64,000 nt of DNA from Rosa chinensis (lineage: Eukaryota > Streptophyta > Magnoliopsida > Rosales > Rosaceae), in contig NC_037088.1 of NCBI RefSeq assembly GCF_002994745.2, positions 47,360,911 to 47,424,910 of the forward strand, in the 5' to 3' direction. Position 1 is the first letter of the stretch. Every line of letters starts with the position of its first letter. Both the position numbers and the translations under genes were made by a program. The notes beneath the pieces are model-generated. The model was given only the letters and a program-made list of their open reading frames with translations. It ran no database searches and was not told where the DNA came from. Positions 46,142 through 57,900 of the stretch are shown piece after piece.

Positions 46142-46740
46142 TGGTTCTGAGACTTGTAATATAAAAAATTACCATAAATAAGAGCTTGATTACTACTTCT
46201 ACAATAATTCGTTGTCTCATTGGTCAAATAGTTCTCAAACTTGTAATATTAAATAATTACCACAAATACAACCTTGGTTATTATTTTGGATCTCAATTGC
46301 CGTAAACTCTAGAAAAAAACATTGTCAAATAAGTAAATAACTCTTAAACGACAGTAGTTACAAAATAGACAACCTTATTGCTCTATAAAGGACTCACCGC
46401 AAATTTACTTAAATATATGACGTTTTGCCATTATAGCAACACATTTGTTGTTTTATTAGTAATGTGGTTCTGAAAACTTGTAATAGTGAAGTATTAACAC
46501 TTATTACAACTAAATTACGACTTTTTACCACAATTCGTTTTTTTATTGGTAAAATATTTCCCAAACTTGTTATAGTGAGATATTAACAGTAATTACAACT
46601 TGACTACCATTTTTTACAATCATTTGTTCTATCATCAATTTTGTGACTTGGGGTTGGAATATCAAGCATTATCAAAATTACAACCTTAATTACTACTATT
46701 GACCTCTATTATCGTAAAATCAAAAGAGAATATGGTTAAT
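46142..46740. repeat. A+T-rich quasi-repeats flanking the solo LTR
   Basis: Variants of a phrase with AATTCGTTGTC and CATTGGTAAA, followed by a CTTGTAATA phrase, recur at irregular spacing at about 42758, 43031, 46201, 46437, 46522 and 46616. The solo LTR was therefore inserted into an older array of diverged repeats lying just inside the left end of the 9.2-kb insertion. Confidence 0.45.
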
Positions 46741-47389
46741 TTAGTTTTTTTTTTTTTTTTTTCATCTCGAGACTGAGGACGGCCCTCATTCTGACCTTCT
46801 CTATCTCCTCTCTTTTCCTATGTTTCTTCCTTCTTCCTTCTTCCTTCTTGGTTGAAATTCTAGCGTATCAGAGTCATGGTGGCCTGACCATCGCTCGGCT
46901 ATCACTCTTCCGCTGCAATTCTCTCCATCCTCTGTTTCTCTTGTGTTTGAATTTACAGAAATCTAAGCGAAGAAACCCCAAAACCCCCAAATCAGAATTC
47001 CCAAACCCTAAAATTTTCAATCTCTCTTACCACCCCAAATTCTCACCACCTTGACCATTCGTGCATGTCGTCATCGGCTACTGGAGTCGCCGGAAATGTA
47101 AAAGAATCGCCGGAGCAGTGGAAATTTCTCGGCTTCGCTAGAGCCCGTCGATGGAAACCCAAGCCGGTGGAAACCCAAGCCATAGAATTTGTCGCGATGT
47201 CGAGAGGAGTTGAATGAGACCTGTGCGCCTCCGTTTAGTGGCTGGACGGAAGATTTCTGGTCGGGTCTTCTTTGCGGTTTCCGGGTTCGAGAAACGGGTC
47301 TCCAGCACTTTGCGGTTGCATGTTGTGCAGGTGGAGCGAAAGTGAGAGAGGCCTCTGAGATTGTAACCGTCTTCTCTAAATTCGTAGAC

Positions 47390-47581
47390 ATGGTTGCTCT
47401 CAAGTTTCACCAGTACCAGATGGTGGGTAGGGCTCTCCCCAAGGATGCCGAGGACACCCCCAAGATCTTCCGCATGAAGCTTTGGCACACCAATGATGTT
47501 CGCGCCAAGTCCAAGTTCTGGTATTTCCTGAAGAAGGTGAAGGTGAAGAAGAGCAATGGCCAAATTGTTGCCATCAATGAG
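47390..47581 (+). pseudogene. 60S ribosomal protein L18a (eL20) fragment
   Basis: 64 codons start with ATG at 47390 and match the N-terminal third of ribosomal protein L18a: [19 protein letters not shown], then [11 protein letters not shown] and [12 protein letters not shown]. The segment ends exactly at a GT splice donor (GAG|GTTATT). A normal L18a has about 178 residues and continues with a second conserved part; nothing like that follows in the next kilobases. It is an intact coding exon without its partners, together with some 5' sequence, so it looks like a captured gene piece inside the 9.2-kb insertion. It could start a chimeric transcript but cannot give a working ribosomal protein. 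Confidence 0.85.
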
Positions 47582-48857
47582 GTTATTTTCTTTTCCATTT
47601 TATCGTTTGAATTCATATTAGGCTCTGTTTATGCAGTATTAGCATGTACTGTTTTGTCCTTTCACATTTTGTTGTATGAATCAAATCAAATTATGTTTAT
47701 TCACTCTGTTTCAATTCGGGCATTAGGTGTGAAATGGAAGTTAATTATGTCCATTTGTGTTTTTGCTTAGTGTTGTTAACTCATTTCGCATTTTGCCTGT
47801 GTTGGTTATACACATGTTTCATTTCAACCATAAAGAATCAGATTTTCTGTGTATATGAATCTACATTGGTCTTGGGTGCTGGTTTTTCTTCACAGGGTTT
47901 CTGCGGAATTGTGTTCAAGCCACCAACTTTTCCTTAATGTTAACTTATAGTGATGAAAATTTTATAATTAGGTTGTGAGGAATGGAGATTTTCAATTTTC
48001 TAAAGTGTGAATTGTTGAAATTCTGTTTCATATTGGATTGTCTATCTCTGCAACTTTCTTTTGTTTGATATTGTTTGCTTTTGTGAAATTTCATGTGACC
48101 ATATTATCAGAACAGGTTCAGTCTGGCAAGGCTTCTGAAAAGCTGTTGTTTACGTACTTCCCTTTCCTGGGACGAGTAGTTCAATGATTGGCAAGAGACC
48201 TATTCTGGGCAGGAAAAAGAAGGCTTGAGATACACAACTCACTGACTCAGACTTTGTAATTCTATCGTCATTTTAGGAGTTTCGTATTGTCATTTTTTCT
48301 GATTGAAATGCTCATTGTGTTTGTGACCTCAATCTTTTGATGAAACTAATCTTATTAATGAATGACAGATTTATGCAAAAGGATTCGTTGGTAGTTCCAT
48401 ATATCCTGAATCTGATCAATTTCCTTTCTTTCAATGTTAGATATCCTCTGCTTTGACGCTCAACTCCTTAGAGATTGTATATGAATACTCTGATAAACTG
48501 CTTTCATCTCCATTAGTATTAACATGAAACATCCCTTCTCTGATAACCATATATTCCTTAAAGATTTGAAATTTAGGACAGGTAAGATTTATAATAACAA
48601 ATCAGATCTCTTTTCTAATATGTTAATTTACATCACTCATATTGAGCTCCTAATCAGATCTGCATTTATCGTAGTCACTTTGCCAGCAATTATAATTTAC
48701 AAAATAACTTGTAGACAAGGCATGGATATGCAACTAACTCCCACCACATTAGTATGTCATTGAAACAAGCAAAATGATTAGCTAACCAACCAGACTCTTA
48801 TCACAGTAAGAACAAAGCTAGCCTCAATTCATATATTCCAACAATGTTGACACAACA

Positions 48858-49160
48858 ATGTACTTGTTTCATCGTGGTGATAATAAGATAGAGTGCTTTG
48901 GCATTTGCTGGTCTTTCAATGCCACAGTCAATGCAGAGATAAGTGATGACTTTTTTCGAATCACCACGTGGATCCAAATTGCAGTAAGGTGTAATCTTAA
49001 AGTGCTTCACCTTGAATTCACTCAAAACAACTTGAATATAGTTGTGTTACCATCTTGCATCTTTCATTGCCATTCTTTGATAGAACTCTGTGTGAACTTG
49101 AGTGGGATTGATATTCAATCACCCTCCTTGTCTTTTTTAAGTAATCTCCAGCACTTGGAA
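48858..49160 (+). pseudogene. F-box/LRR (FBD-type) gene fragment
   Basis: An open + frame reads IECFGI, a short spacer, DDFFRITTWIQIAVRCNLK, then LPSCIFHCHSLIELCVNLSG and LSFLSNLQHLELNLV. This is the conserved start of the LRR part of plant F-box/LRR proteins. The F-box itself and the FBD end are missing; the frame degenerates after about 49160. Plant F-box proteins are substrate adaptors of SCF ubiquitin ligases, but this piece lacks the Skp1-binding domain. It is the second host gene fragment inside the 9.2-kb insertion. Confidence 0.7.
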
Positions 49161-49460
49161 TTGAATCTTGTTTCTTTCTTTGGCTTGCGAACTCTTTTCT
49201 TGGTACTCATGTACTACTTTTCCCTTGAGCAGAACAAACCAACCGCAATGAAGTGACTCTCCCTATTATGCGTATACATAATCTCTTGTAGTCGTTTCTA
49301 ACACCAAAACCCATAGCCTTTGCATAAGCATTTTAAAATGATTCAGCTTCCTCCACAGTCTTAAACTCCTGTCTTTTAAGATCTTCTGTAGACAACTTAT
49401 CATACCGAGCTCCCTTATATTGCATTTCATTACAGTCACTTCCATTACACATTGAAGATT

Positions 49461-51518
49461 CATATGATCCATCCACACCTAAAATAGAAAGAAAAAAAAA
49501 AGTTACAGAGATTGAGATTACAAACTAATATGCAACATATAATTAGATGGATTATCTATATCAAATTGAAACTTGTAGGATTATTAAAACAAAATTACTG
49601 TACTGGGAACAATATGTACGTACATAGTAGACCAATTTAAGGAAGAAACAGGGTTTGGGATTTGTAAAATAGAGTCTTTTGGGTGTTTTGGATTGTGAAG
49701 TAGAAGATGGTGAAACGAAAGCTAGTTCCTGGTTTATATGAAAGATCAAAGTAAAAAATTTTAGTTTATTATCTCTTACATGACAATAAATGAATCAGTA
49801 GCTAGGCCTTTTTTTTTTTTTTTTTTCCCTTTCAATAATATTTACATTGGTTCAACTAAAGTGGGATGAGATGCATTTGAGAATAACAAATAAGATGCCT
49901 CAGTTTCCACCTGCAAGCAAACAAATAAGGTGCACCCAGATATCATATTTAATCTTCAATATCCAAAAGAATTTTTACCTTCAGATTGGACTACAATACA
50001 TGCTCACATTCATCGTAACAGACTAACAGTTACTTTTTATGTAAAAAAGCAGAACCACCCTTTTGTCCAATCCTCGAATAGAATACCAGAAAAACTAGTA
50101 ATTTTTTTATGCCCTAATGAGTTTTCTATTTCTAAACCAAGAACTATAGCTTGGATTTGAGAGCACGTTATGAAATGGGTCCTTAATAGGTGAAATTTTA
50201 GCTGATGTCGATTTCGCATGGGTCAAAGTTATGTTTTGTGATGAAATACGTACACCAACCCTAGAATCTGTGACCTTAAGGATAAGAAAGGAGAATTGCA
50301 AACCAATCAATATCAGAAGCTTAGTATGAACAGAAGAAATAATGTTCACTCAAAACGATTTGAAGATGAAGTACAAAAAAACAAAGCACTATTAACTTGG
50401 CTGAAACTGAACAAACGCACGCAATGCATGAATTGCATGAGAATTTCCCTTGTCATGTCCAAGCCCTAAACCTCATATCCAATTACTGCATTATGGGGAG
50501 TTTTCATGTTTTGTTACTGACAAATACCTCATATAGAAATTTAGGAGTTAAGTTACGATCCAATCCATCCTCAACATCGTTCGTTTTGCCTAGTTTATTT
50601 CGAGCTTATATTAAACAGAATCCACTCAGTTCCTTGACCCTAGCTGTTAGACTAATTACCAATCCAATTCCAGTATCTCTCTGGAAACAAACTGCGTGCT
50701 TTTGGTAATTGTTGACCTAATGAAATACCGGTCTCATACCCATGTTTCACACGATAAGTAAATACTTATGTTCTAACTAGACTTTTAGAGACTAACTCAA
50801 CATATAGATAAAGTGAAATCAATCTTCATATTGGCTCTTGCCTATGCATATCCAGCTTTTTAAAAAAGTTTGTGCAATGAAGCAAAACTAATCACAATTT
50901 AAGTGAATATTCTCTTTTCTTGCCACACCGTTCACCATATCTACACCAATTCATCGACATGAAAGAAACAAACAAAGGTAATTGCATATGACAGAATCAA
51001 GATTCAAGAACAACAAGAATCTTACTTCAAAAGTATGTGATGACACATGAAAAGAAAAGTCCTTTGGAAGTAATAACCAAGAGTCCAAGATGGTCCAACC
51101 TGCAAGAACTCATTGTGAGAATCATAAACAATAAATCATGACCTCGTCAAAGCTCTGAAGGCATGGTTGGAGAGAGAGAGAGAGAGATTTGGGTACCAGA
51201 AAACTTACGAGTATTGGGAAATCTATCATTCCTCAATGCAATTCTTCATTCCTCCGGTCTTCTCCTTTTCAACTTAGGGTTTTATCAGAGCAAAAGAAAA
51301 ATTTGTACTGAAGAAATTGAACGAGTTCTTACGTGCCCTTTCAATTTAGGGTTTTATGAGAAAATCTCAAATTTTATGGTTGATATGTAATTCAGAATTT
51401 TGCAACAAAAAAAAAGAAAAGAGGCTACCAGGTGAGCAGGTCACCATCATTGAATATTCTGAACCGTTAGATATATTCTCAGTTTAATTATATCCGATGG
51501 TCTAAAATATTCAAAAAA
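49461..51518. other. Non-coding right part of the 9.2-kb insertion
   Basis: No gene is recognised. It holds a T-run at 49809-49826, a GA run at 51171-51186 and two copies of an AATTTAGGGTTTTAT-like phrase (about 51274 and 51340). Confidence 0.4.
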
Positions 51519-52207
51519 GTTAATGTATGCCATACATCAACGTATACTAGAATTTTCCTTGTTATAATGGCTCTTATGTATATAAACATATTTTCCCATG
51601 GAATCATTATCTACTTTTTCTTTTTTTTGCTTCCTTCATATGTGAGTCCAATATGATTAAAATATAAGTCCATCGATCAATTGAATTTACAAAGCAGCAT
51701 ACACAATACAACAAAACTAATTTCAATTAGATGATCTTAACAGTGATTATCATGGGTATTGTTTATATCGGATTAATATACCGGCAACTCAGTCCAATAA
51801 CAGGGACGATTATGTTTCAATTCAGCAATAAGAACTAGAAATATGTATTAATTGATCGAGTTGCCAACATTAAAGGTATGTTATACTTGATCTTGAAACC
51901 CTCCAGTTCTTACCAGCACTCTTATCTGCTTGTCTTACCAAATTGGATTTTTCGTAATTCAACTGTAAATAAGACACAACACAAGAACACATTTTACATA
52001 CAAATCACAACGTGAACTTTTGGTGAAAAAGAAATAACAGCAACGTTCGATTCATTTTGTATAATTATAGGAGCTCTCAGGTGTTTATGTCACTAGAATA
52101 TTGTGAATCCCAAAGGATATCTTTAGTCTTTTTCTATTAATTGCAGTTCTAAAGTTGAATCAACCAAGTTCATCTCACACAAGAATATGCACTTTTTCTA
52201 TTAATGG

Positions 52208-52958
52208 TGTTTGACACCAAAACCAGTTGGCTTGCAAACTGTCTCTTTTGAGCGTGTGATTGCGCAGGCGTGCCAGCACCGTGGGGTGCAGTCGTCGGGG
52301 CGTCCCTTGACCTGACTTCTTTTCAAACGATATGGACGAGGAGAGCACCAACCTCGTCACAAGGTTCTTTTCTCTGCCTTCCGGAAAAGGACTTCTTGCC
52401 TTACGGGTAAGGGCTTTGGTTGTGATCTCTTTGCGTCACCAAATCGATACTCAACGTTGTAGGTTGAGTAGAGCAATTACTGGGAAGTTCTGAGAAAGCA
52501 CAGGGTTTGCTAAAGCGTATCTTTAGCTTCGCTGGGTTGCTAGGGCGTTACCCTTGCTTCGCTGGTAGTATCTGTGGCACTGGCACTAACAGTAGGCTCT
52601 TGGAGAGACTAGGACTGGAAGCACGGTCACCGGGTTTCAACGAGGTTGAAGGTTTGCTCCCGGGAGGATTGATAATCTGTGCGATTAATTGATTGAGAAA
52701 GTTGTGATTGATTCGTCCTTGAAACCCAGTATTTATACTAGGGTTTCGACTGCTCCTTGCCATAGAAGGATTATTGATTGCAGTTTCCTATTCAATCTCC
52801 GCTACTTGACTCCAATAAGGGCTCGTTTTCCTTATGGGTCTCGGAATGGGCGAAGCTATAACCCAATTCCAAGTAGACTTATTTTTGGGCCGCAAGTATC
52901 GGCCCGCTGCGCTAAATCCACTAAAAGATCTTGCCAAAATTACTTTTGGGCTCAAACA
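52208..52958. mobile_element. Solo LTR, 751 bp, TGTTTGA...TCAAACA
   Basis: The ends TGTTTGA and TCAAACA are inverted copies and are flanked by the perfect 5-base duplication AATGG (52203-52207 and 52959-52963). There is no internal region. It sits in a locally duplicated piece of the module upstream of the kiwellin-like gene (TTTTTCTATTAATGG occurs both before and at the insertion). The superfamily is not determined. Confidence 0.8.
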
Positions 52959-53314
52959 AATGGCACTTCTAATGTTGAATCAGCCAAGTTCATCTCACAC
53001 AAGAATATATATGCATTGGTCCAAAACCAAACATCAAATACAAGTGTTTAAGGATATTGGTAATTTACCTGTCTGCACACATGCATTATCAGCTTTTTCA
53101 ATAAGACAATTGTTTAAACACATCTATTATATCGGAGAATGGTATACTTAAGAAACAGTATAGTATACTGATTCTATTGAGACGAATGTGTCATAATATA
53201 TATGAGGCAGTTCATGGTCTCTATATATAGCTAACTTGGATTCAACTTCTTCAAACCAACACAAACGAAGCTAGAGCATTAAAACAGGAAGATGAAGATC
53301 CAGATTTGAGGAAG

Positions 53315-53487
53315 ATGAAGATCCAGATTTGTTCTTATGGGGCCTTTCTCTTAATCTTTATCGTTCTTGTTACAAACTAGCTGAGCATTCAAGCTCAAAC
53401 CTGCAAGCCTAGCTGAACAATAAGGGGAAGAAAGCCACCTCCAAAGCAATGCAACAAAGAGAATATGTCCGAATGCTGCAAAAAAGG
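53315..53487 (+). pseudogene. Kiwellin-like N-terminal fragment, copy 3
   Basis: The frame from the ATG at 53315 gives the same signal peptide start (MKIQIC) but meets TAG at codon 22, where the other copies have a tryptophan. A second stop stands just after TCKPS. Between and after these stops the frame continues unbroken through IRGRKPPPKQCN and MSECCKKG, the best preserved kiwellin/ripening-related pattern of the three copies. A 22-base tandem duplication places another ATG at 53293 that leads to an immediate stop. After the CC pair the similarity to kiwellin fades, so the C-terminal barrel was already missing before the module was duplicated. Confidence 0.65.
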
Positions 53488-54622
53488 CCCTTCAGCCATC
53501 AATTCTCGAGTTGCAAGAGATCGAAATTTCCTTCCACTTGCTATCAACAGAAAATCACCTTTTGGGAACAACTTTGTGGCCAAATTCGGAGCTTCTTCTC
53601 CCATGATCAAATTCTTCATTCCTCTTCTTATTAGTGCATATCTCAGTGAAAAAATTTTAGAGAAGGAAGAGGGGGTTCTCTCAGTAGCTTGATCATCAAT
53701 GATTTTTTTATCCTTTTTAAGTTCAAGTTATTCTTCTTCCTCCTCAGATTGAATACTTAACTTTTCTTCCTGCTGATTAAGAAGTCTTTCCGTATGTTAC
53801 TCCTAGACACCAGCAAGGCATTCCATTTGAGGTTTAATTTTTTACAGTGCTTGTGCAAGCTTGAATTGCCTTTGTTAAACATTTCAAGAGGCAGGCCACC
53901 ATCTTATTCACAATATGATCTTCTTTGAACTAAACTCATTTATTAATACCTCACTCACAAAGTCACAAGGATTAGAAAATTTCAACGTGCAACTGAAGTT
54001 CAAATTGTCGGAACAACATGTGATTGTCCTAGTTTTGGTGCATAAAATTTCGAGAGAGAAAGAGAGTAATCTTAACAAATAATCTTGCACCTTCAATTTT
54101 CCAGAAGCCTTAAATGCATCCATCTTGCAATTGATCATGAGGAGAAAGGACCTACAAAACAAAAAACTCTCCGACGTCCAAGTTAATATCAATTCAAGAA
54201 GAATACAAAGTGAAATTAGATTGATACTTGTTACCATTTGTTACCCATGATCCCTCCTCTCCCAATTCCTCCATAAGCTTGAGAATTTAGTCATTGATTC
54301 CTTGATCCTCACTTCATAGTTCTTGGCCCATACTCCATGTTGTAGTGGGTGAAGTGGTGTTTGTACATTCTACACTATCTGATCATGTTTTAGTGTCTTT
54401 CATTTTATCTAGTTGTTAGTTTCTTTAGAGCTTCAGTCATTCGGCATGGTCATTAGGGTAGAGGGCCCAAAGGCAAAATTTTACACCCCCACACGGCCAC
54501 ACCTAGCATTTTTGTGATATTATCCAATTGATTTTCGTAGTATTATATATATGCCTGTAATTTTTACATCAACTCTTGCTTGAGCAGAATGAGTCGATCA
54601 AAGCTTGAAAAAACGAATTTGT
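53488..54622. other. Non-coding spacer, left of Copia in unit 3
   Basis: No gene is seen. It corresponds to 568-1690 in unit 1. Confidence 0.5.
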
Positions 54623-54922
54623 TGTTGGAACTTGGTTGTTATTTTATGCTTTGAATAAGTTGTTTTTCTGGTTTGAATAAGTCGTGGTTGCAGGTCCTAT
54701 TCATTTGGGATTTCCTGCTACTGACCAAGTCTTTAGGAGTCCTAGAAGTTTAAATTGTTCAGTTGTAGTGGATAAGTTTGTTGCTGTTTTATCTCCTTAG
54801 TTTGACTCAAAGTGGTTCGTGTGGACTACTATATATGTAACTGGAAGATATTTAATGAAGATAAGAAGTTTCAGTCATATTATTCATTCATTGTTCTGAA
54901 ACTTTTCCCAGATATTTCAACA
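54623..54922 (+). repeat. 5' LTR of the unit 3 Copia
   Basis: 300 bases, TGTTGGAACTTGG to TTCAACA, followed by the primer-binding site. Confidence 0.93.
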
Positions 54923-54993
54923 TTGTGGTATCAGAGCCCCCACTGGGCCTGAGGTAGAAAGAAGCAGCAGCTTTCTTGCAGTAGCAGGTGAAC

Positions 54994-57900
54994 ATGGCAT
55001 CCGACAACAACAACTATGTGCAACCAGCAATTCCACGCTTTGATGGACACTATGACCATTGGAGCATGCTCATGGAGAATTTTCTGAGGTCCAAGGAGTA
55101 TTGGAGCATCATTGAAACCGGGATTGCTGAACCAGCCGCTGCTGGAGAAGTGTTGACGGCTGCACAGAAAAGGGTGCAGGAAGAGCAGCAGTTGAAGGAT
55201 CTCAAGGCGAAAAATTACTTGTTTCAAGCAATTGACCGCACAATTTTGGAGACTATTCTCCAAAAGGACACATACAAGCAAATTTGGGATTCGATGAGGA
55301 AGAAGTATCAAGGATCAGCCAAAGTAAAGCGTGCACAGCTTCAAGCCCTCCGCAGAGATTTTTAAGACTCTTCAAATGAAGACGGGAGAGTCAGTCAATG
55401 ATTACTTCGCAAGAGTCATGGCTATTCCAAACAAGATGCGAATCCATGGTGACAAGCTGGGAGATGTCACCATTATTGAAAAAATTCTTCGATCGATGCG
55501 TACAAAATTTGACTATGTTGTATGTTCGATTGAGGAATCACATGACATTGATAAAGTTTCGATTGATGAGCTGCAAAGTTCGTTGTTGGTTCATAAGCAG
55601 AGAATTAATCAAGGGGCTACAACAGAGGAGCAAGCTTTGAAGGTCTCTTCCAACACTCCAGTTGCTTTTGAGGGTGTAGGATGTGGTCAAGGAAGAGGCA
55701 GAGGTAGATTCAATTCCTATTCTAGAGACAGAGGGGCGTGGTCAAGGATCAAGGTTTGACAAATCCAATATTGAATGCTTCAATTGCCACAGGTATGGCC
55801 ATTATAGGTCAGAGTGTCCTAATTTCTTTAGAGGTCAGGGAGAAAGAGCAAATTATGCTGAGATAGAAGAAGAAGAAACAACCCTATTGATGACATGTCA
55901 TAACAAGGAAGAAGAGTCTAATAATCTGTGGTATTTAGATTCAGGATGCAGTAATCATATGTGTGGCAATAAGTTTTTATTCTCTGAGTTGGATGAGTCA
56001 TTTAGAGATACTGTGAAGTTTGGAGACAACTCTACTGTGTCTGTTATGGGGAAAGGAAGTGTCAATGTTCGCATGAAAAATGATGTTATTGAAAGAATCC
56101 CCAGTGTGTTTTATGTTCCAGATTTGAAAAGTAACTTGATTAGCCTAGGTCAACTCCAAGAGAAGGGGTATGAGATCACCATCAAAAGTGGGACCTGCCT
56201 TATCAAAGATTCAGAGAGAGGTGTTATTGCTCGAGTTCACATGACAGCGAACCGAATGTTCCCAATTATCATTGTAGATGATGGTCTGAATCTTCAAACT
56301 TGTTTCTCTACAAAAGTGAAAGACACAGCTTGGTTGTGGCATCTTCGATATGGGCATCTTAACTTTAATGGGTTGAAGACTTTGCAACAAAGGAGAATGG
56401 TGACAGGGCTTACACAAATTGCTCCTCCATCACAAGTTTGTGAAGATTGTGTGATTGGCAAACAGCAACGTGATCATTTCCAAAAGGGAAAAGCATGGAG
56501 AGCTCAGCAACCACTGGAGTTGATTCACTCAGACATCTGTGGACCCATAAGTCCAACTTCGAATGGCAACAAGAGGTATTTTATAACCTTCATTGATGAC
56601 TATAGTCGGAAGACCTGGGTATATTTCTTGCAGGCAAAGTCAGAAGCTTTTGTAGCCTTTAAAAGCTTCAAAGCCTTGATTGAGAATGAAGTTGGCAGAG
56701 CAATTAAGGTGTTGCAAACAGACCGTGGAGGGGAATTCAACTCACAAGAATTTTCTAACTTTTGTGAGATGAATGGCATTCGAAGACAATTGACTGCAGC
56801 TTACACACCACAGCAGAATGGTGTAAGCGAAAGGAAGAATCATACAATTTTGAACATGGTTTGGAGTATGTTGTCTACAAAAGCTATTCCCAAATGTTTT
56901 TGGCCAGAAGCTGTTAGCTGGAGCATCCACATATTGAATAGAAGCCCAACTTTAGCAGTAAAGAACATGACATGCACCTGAAGAAGCCTGGAAGGGAAAC
57001 AAACCAACTGTGGATTATTTCAAAATTTTTGGCTGCATAGCTTTTGCTCATGTCCCCGATGAGAAGAGGAAGAAGCTTGATGATAAGGCAGAGAAATGTA
57101 TATTTCTTGGCGTTAGTGAGCACTCAAAAGCTTACAGGTTGTACAACCCAATCACAAAAAGAATAATCATCAGTCGAGATGTGGTGTTTGATGAAAGCAA
57201 GACATGGAAGTGGACTGTTAATAGCACCGGAGAGTACGTTCCAGTAAGTGATGTTGAAAGTGAAGAAGGAGAAGTAAGTCGGCCTCTTTCAAGCTCTATT
57301 GTCACAAGTTCACCACCTACTCCCACGTTAGATTCACAAGGAGAAGTGGAAGATGATTTGTCACATGAATCTAGACTCCAACGTTCAAGAAGAAGGCCAG
57401 CATGGATGCAAGATTATGAGGTTAGTGGAATTAATCATACTGATGATCCACTTACTCATGTTGCCTTATTTTCAGACCGTGATCCTATTGCTTTTCATGA
57501 TGCCATCAAAGAATTAAAGTGGCAGAAGGCCATGAATGAGGAGATTGAAGCCATAGAGAAAAACAAGACTTAGGAGATGACAGATCTTCCAAAGGGAAAA
57601 AAGGTGATTGGTGTCAAGTGGGTCTACAAGACCAAACTGAATGAGAAAGGTGAAGTGGAGAAATATAAAGCACGGTTGGTGGCAAAAGGCTATAAGCAGG
57701 AGTTTGGAGTTGATTTTAAAGAAGTCTATGCTTCGGTTGTGAGGCATGACACTATTCGGTTAGTACTTTCATTGGCAGCTCATAATGCATGGTCTGTGTT
57801 TCAATTGGATGTAAAATCAGCATTTTTACATGGTGACTTGGAGGAGGATGTATATGTGGAGCAGCCCTTGGGTTATGTACAGGAAGGGAATGAAGAGAAA

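Larger units (their letters stand above)
42371..51541. mobile_element. 9.2-kb insertion with inverted palindromic ends (Pack-type candidate)
   Basis: Unit 1 is continuous across 14660-14680, whereas unit 2 has 9.2 kb here. Both ends carry a related 23-base imperfect palindrome (GTTGATGT...ACATCAAC at 42371-42393, GTTAATGT...ACATCAAC at 51519-51541). Read as inverted repeats they agree at 20 of 23 positions, and the neighbouring T-rich bases also match. Inside are a Gypsy solo LTR (43054-46136), an L18a exon (47390-47581) and an F-box/LRR fragment (about 48858-49160). No transposase is seen. Host gene pieces between inverted ends suggest a Pack-type DNA transposon. A clean target duplication could not be read, so the superfamily is open. 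Confidence 0.55.
15188..52077. repeat. Tandem module, unit 2 (expanded by insertions)
   Basis: The block is homologous to unit 1 but about 37 kb long. Removing the insertions at 15796-18865, about 20405-20925, 22432-29000, 32667-33945 and 42371-51541 leaves roughly 16 kb, close to unit 1. Clear joins of unit 1-like sequence are seen on both sides of each insertion; for example 14678-15187 matches 51555-52077, while 14576-14670 matches 42214-42371. Confidence 0.85.

Noticed and set aside
48115..48190. Peptide SEKLLFTYFPFLGRVV resembling the start of BAHD acyltransferases
   Set aside because: Only about 16 residues with no further BAHD motif nearby; too short to call, although it could be a third captured piece in the 9.2-kb insertion.
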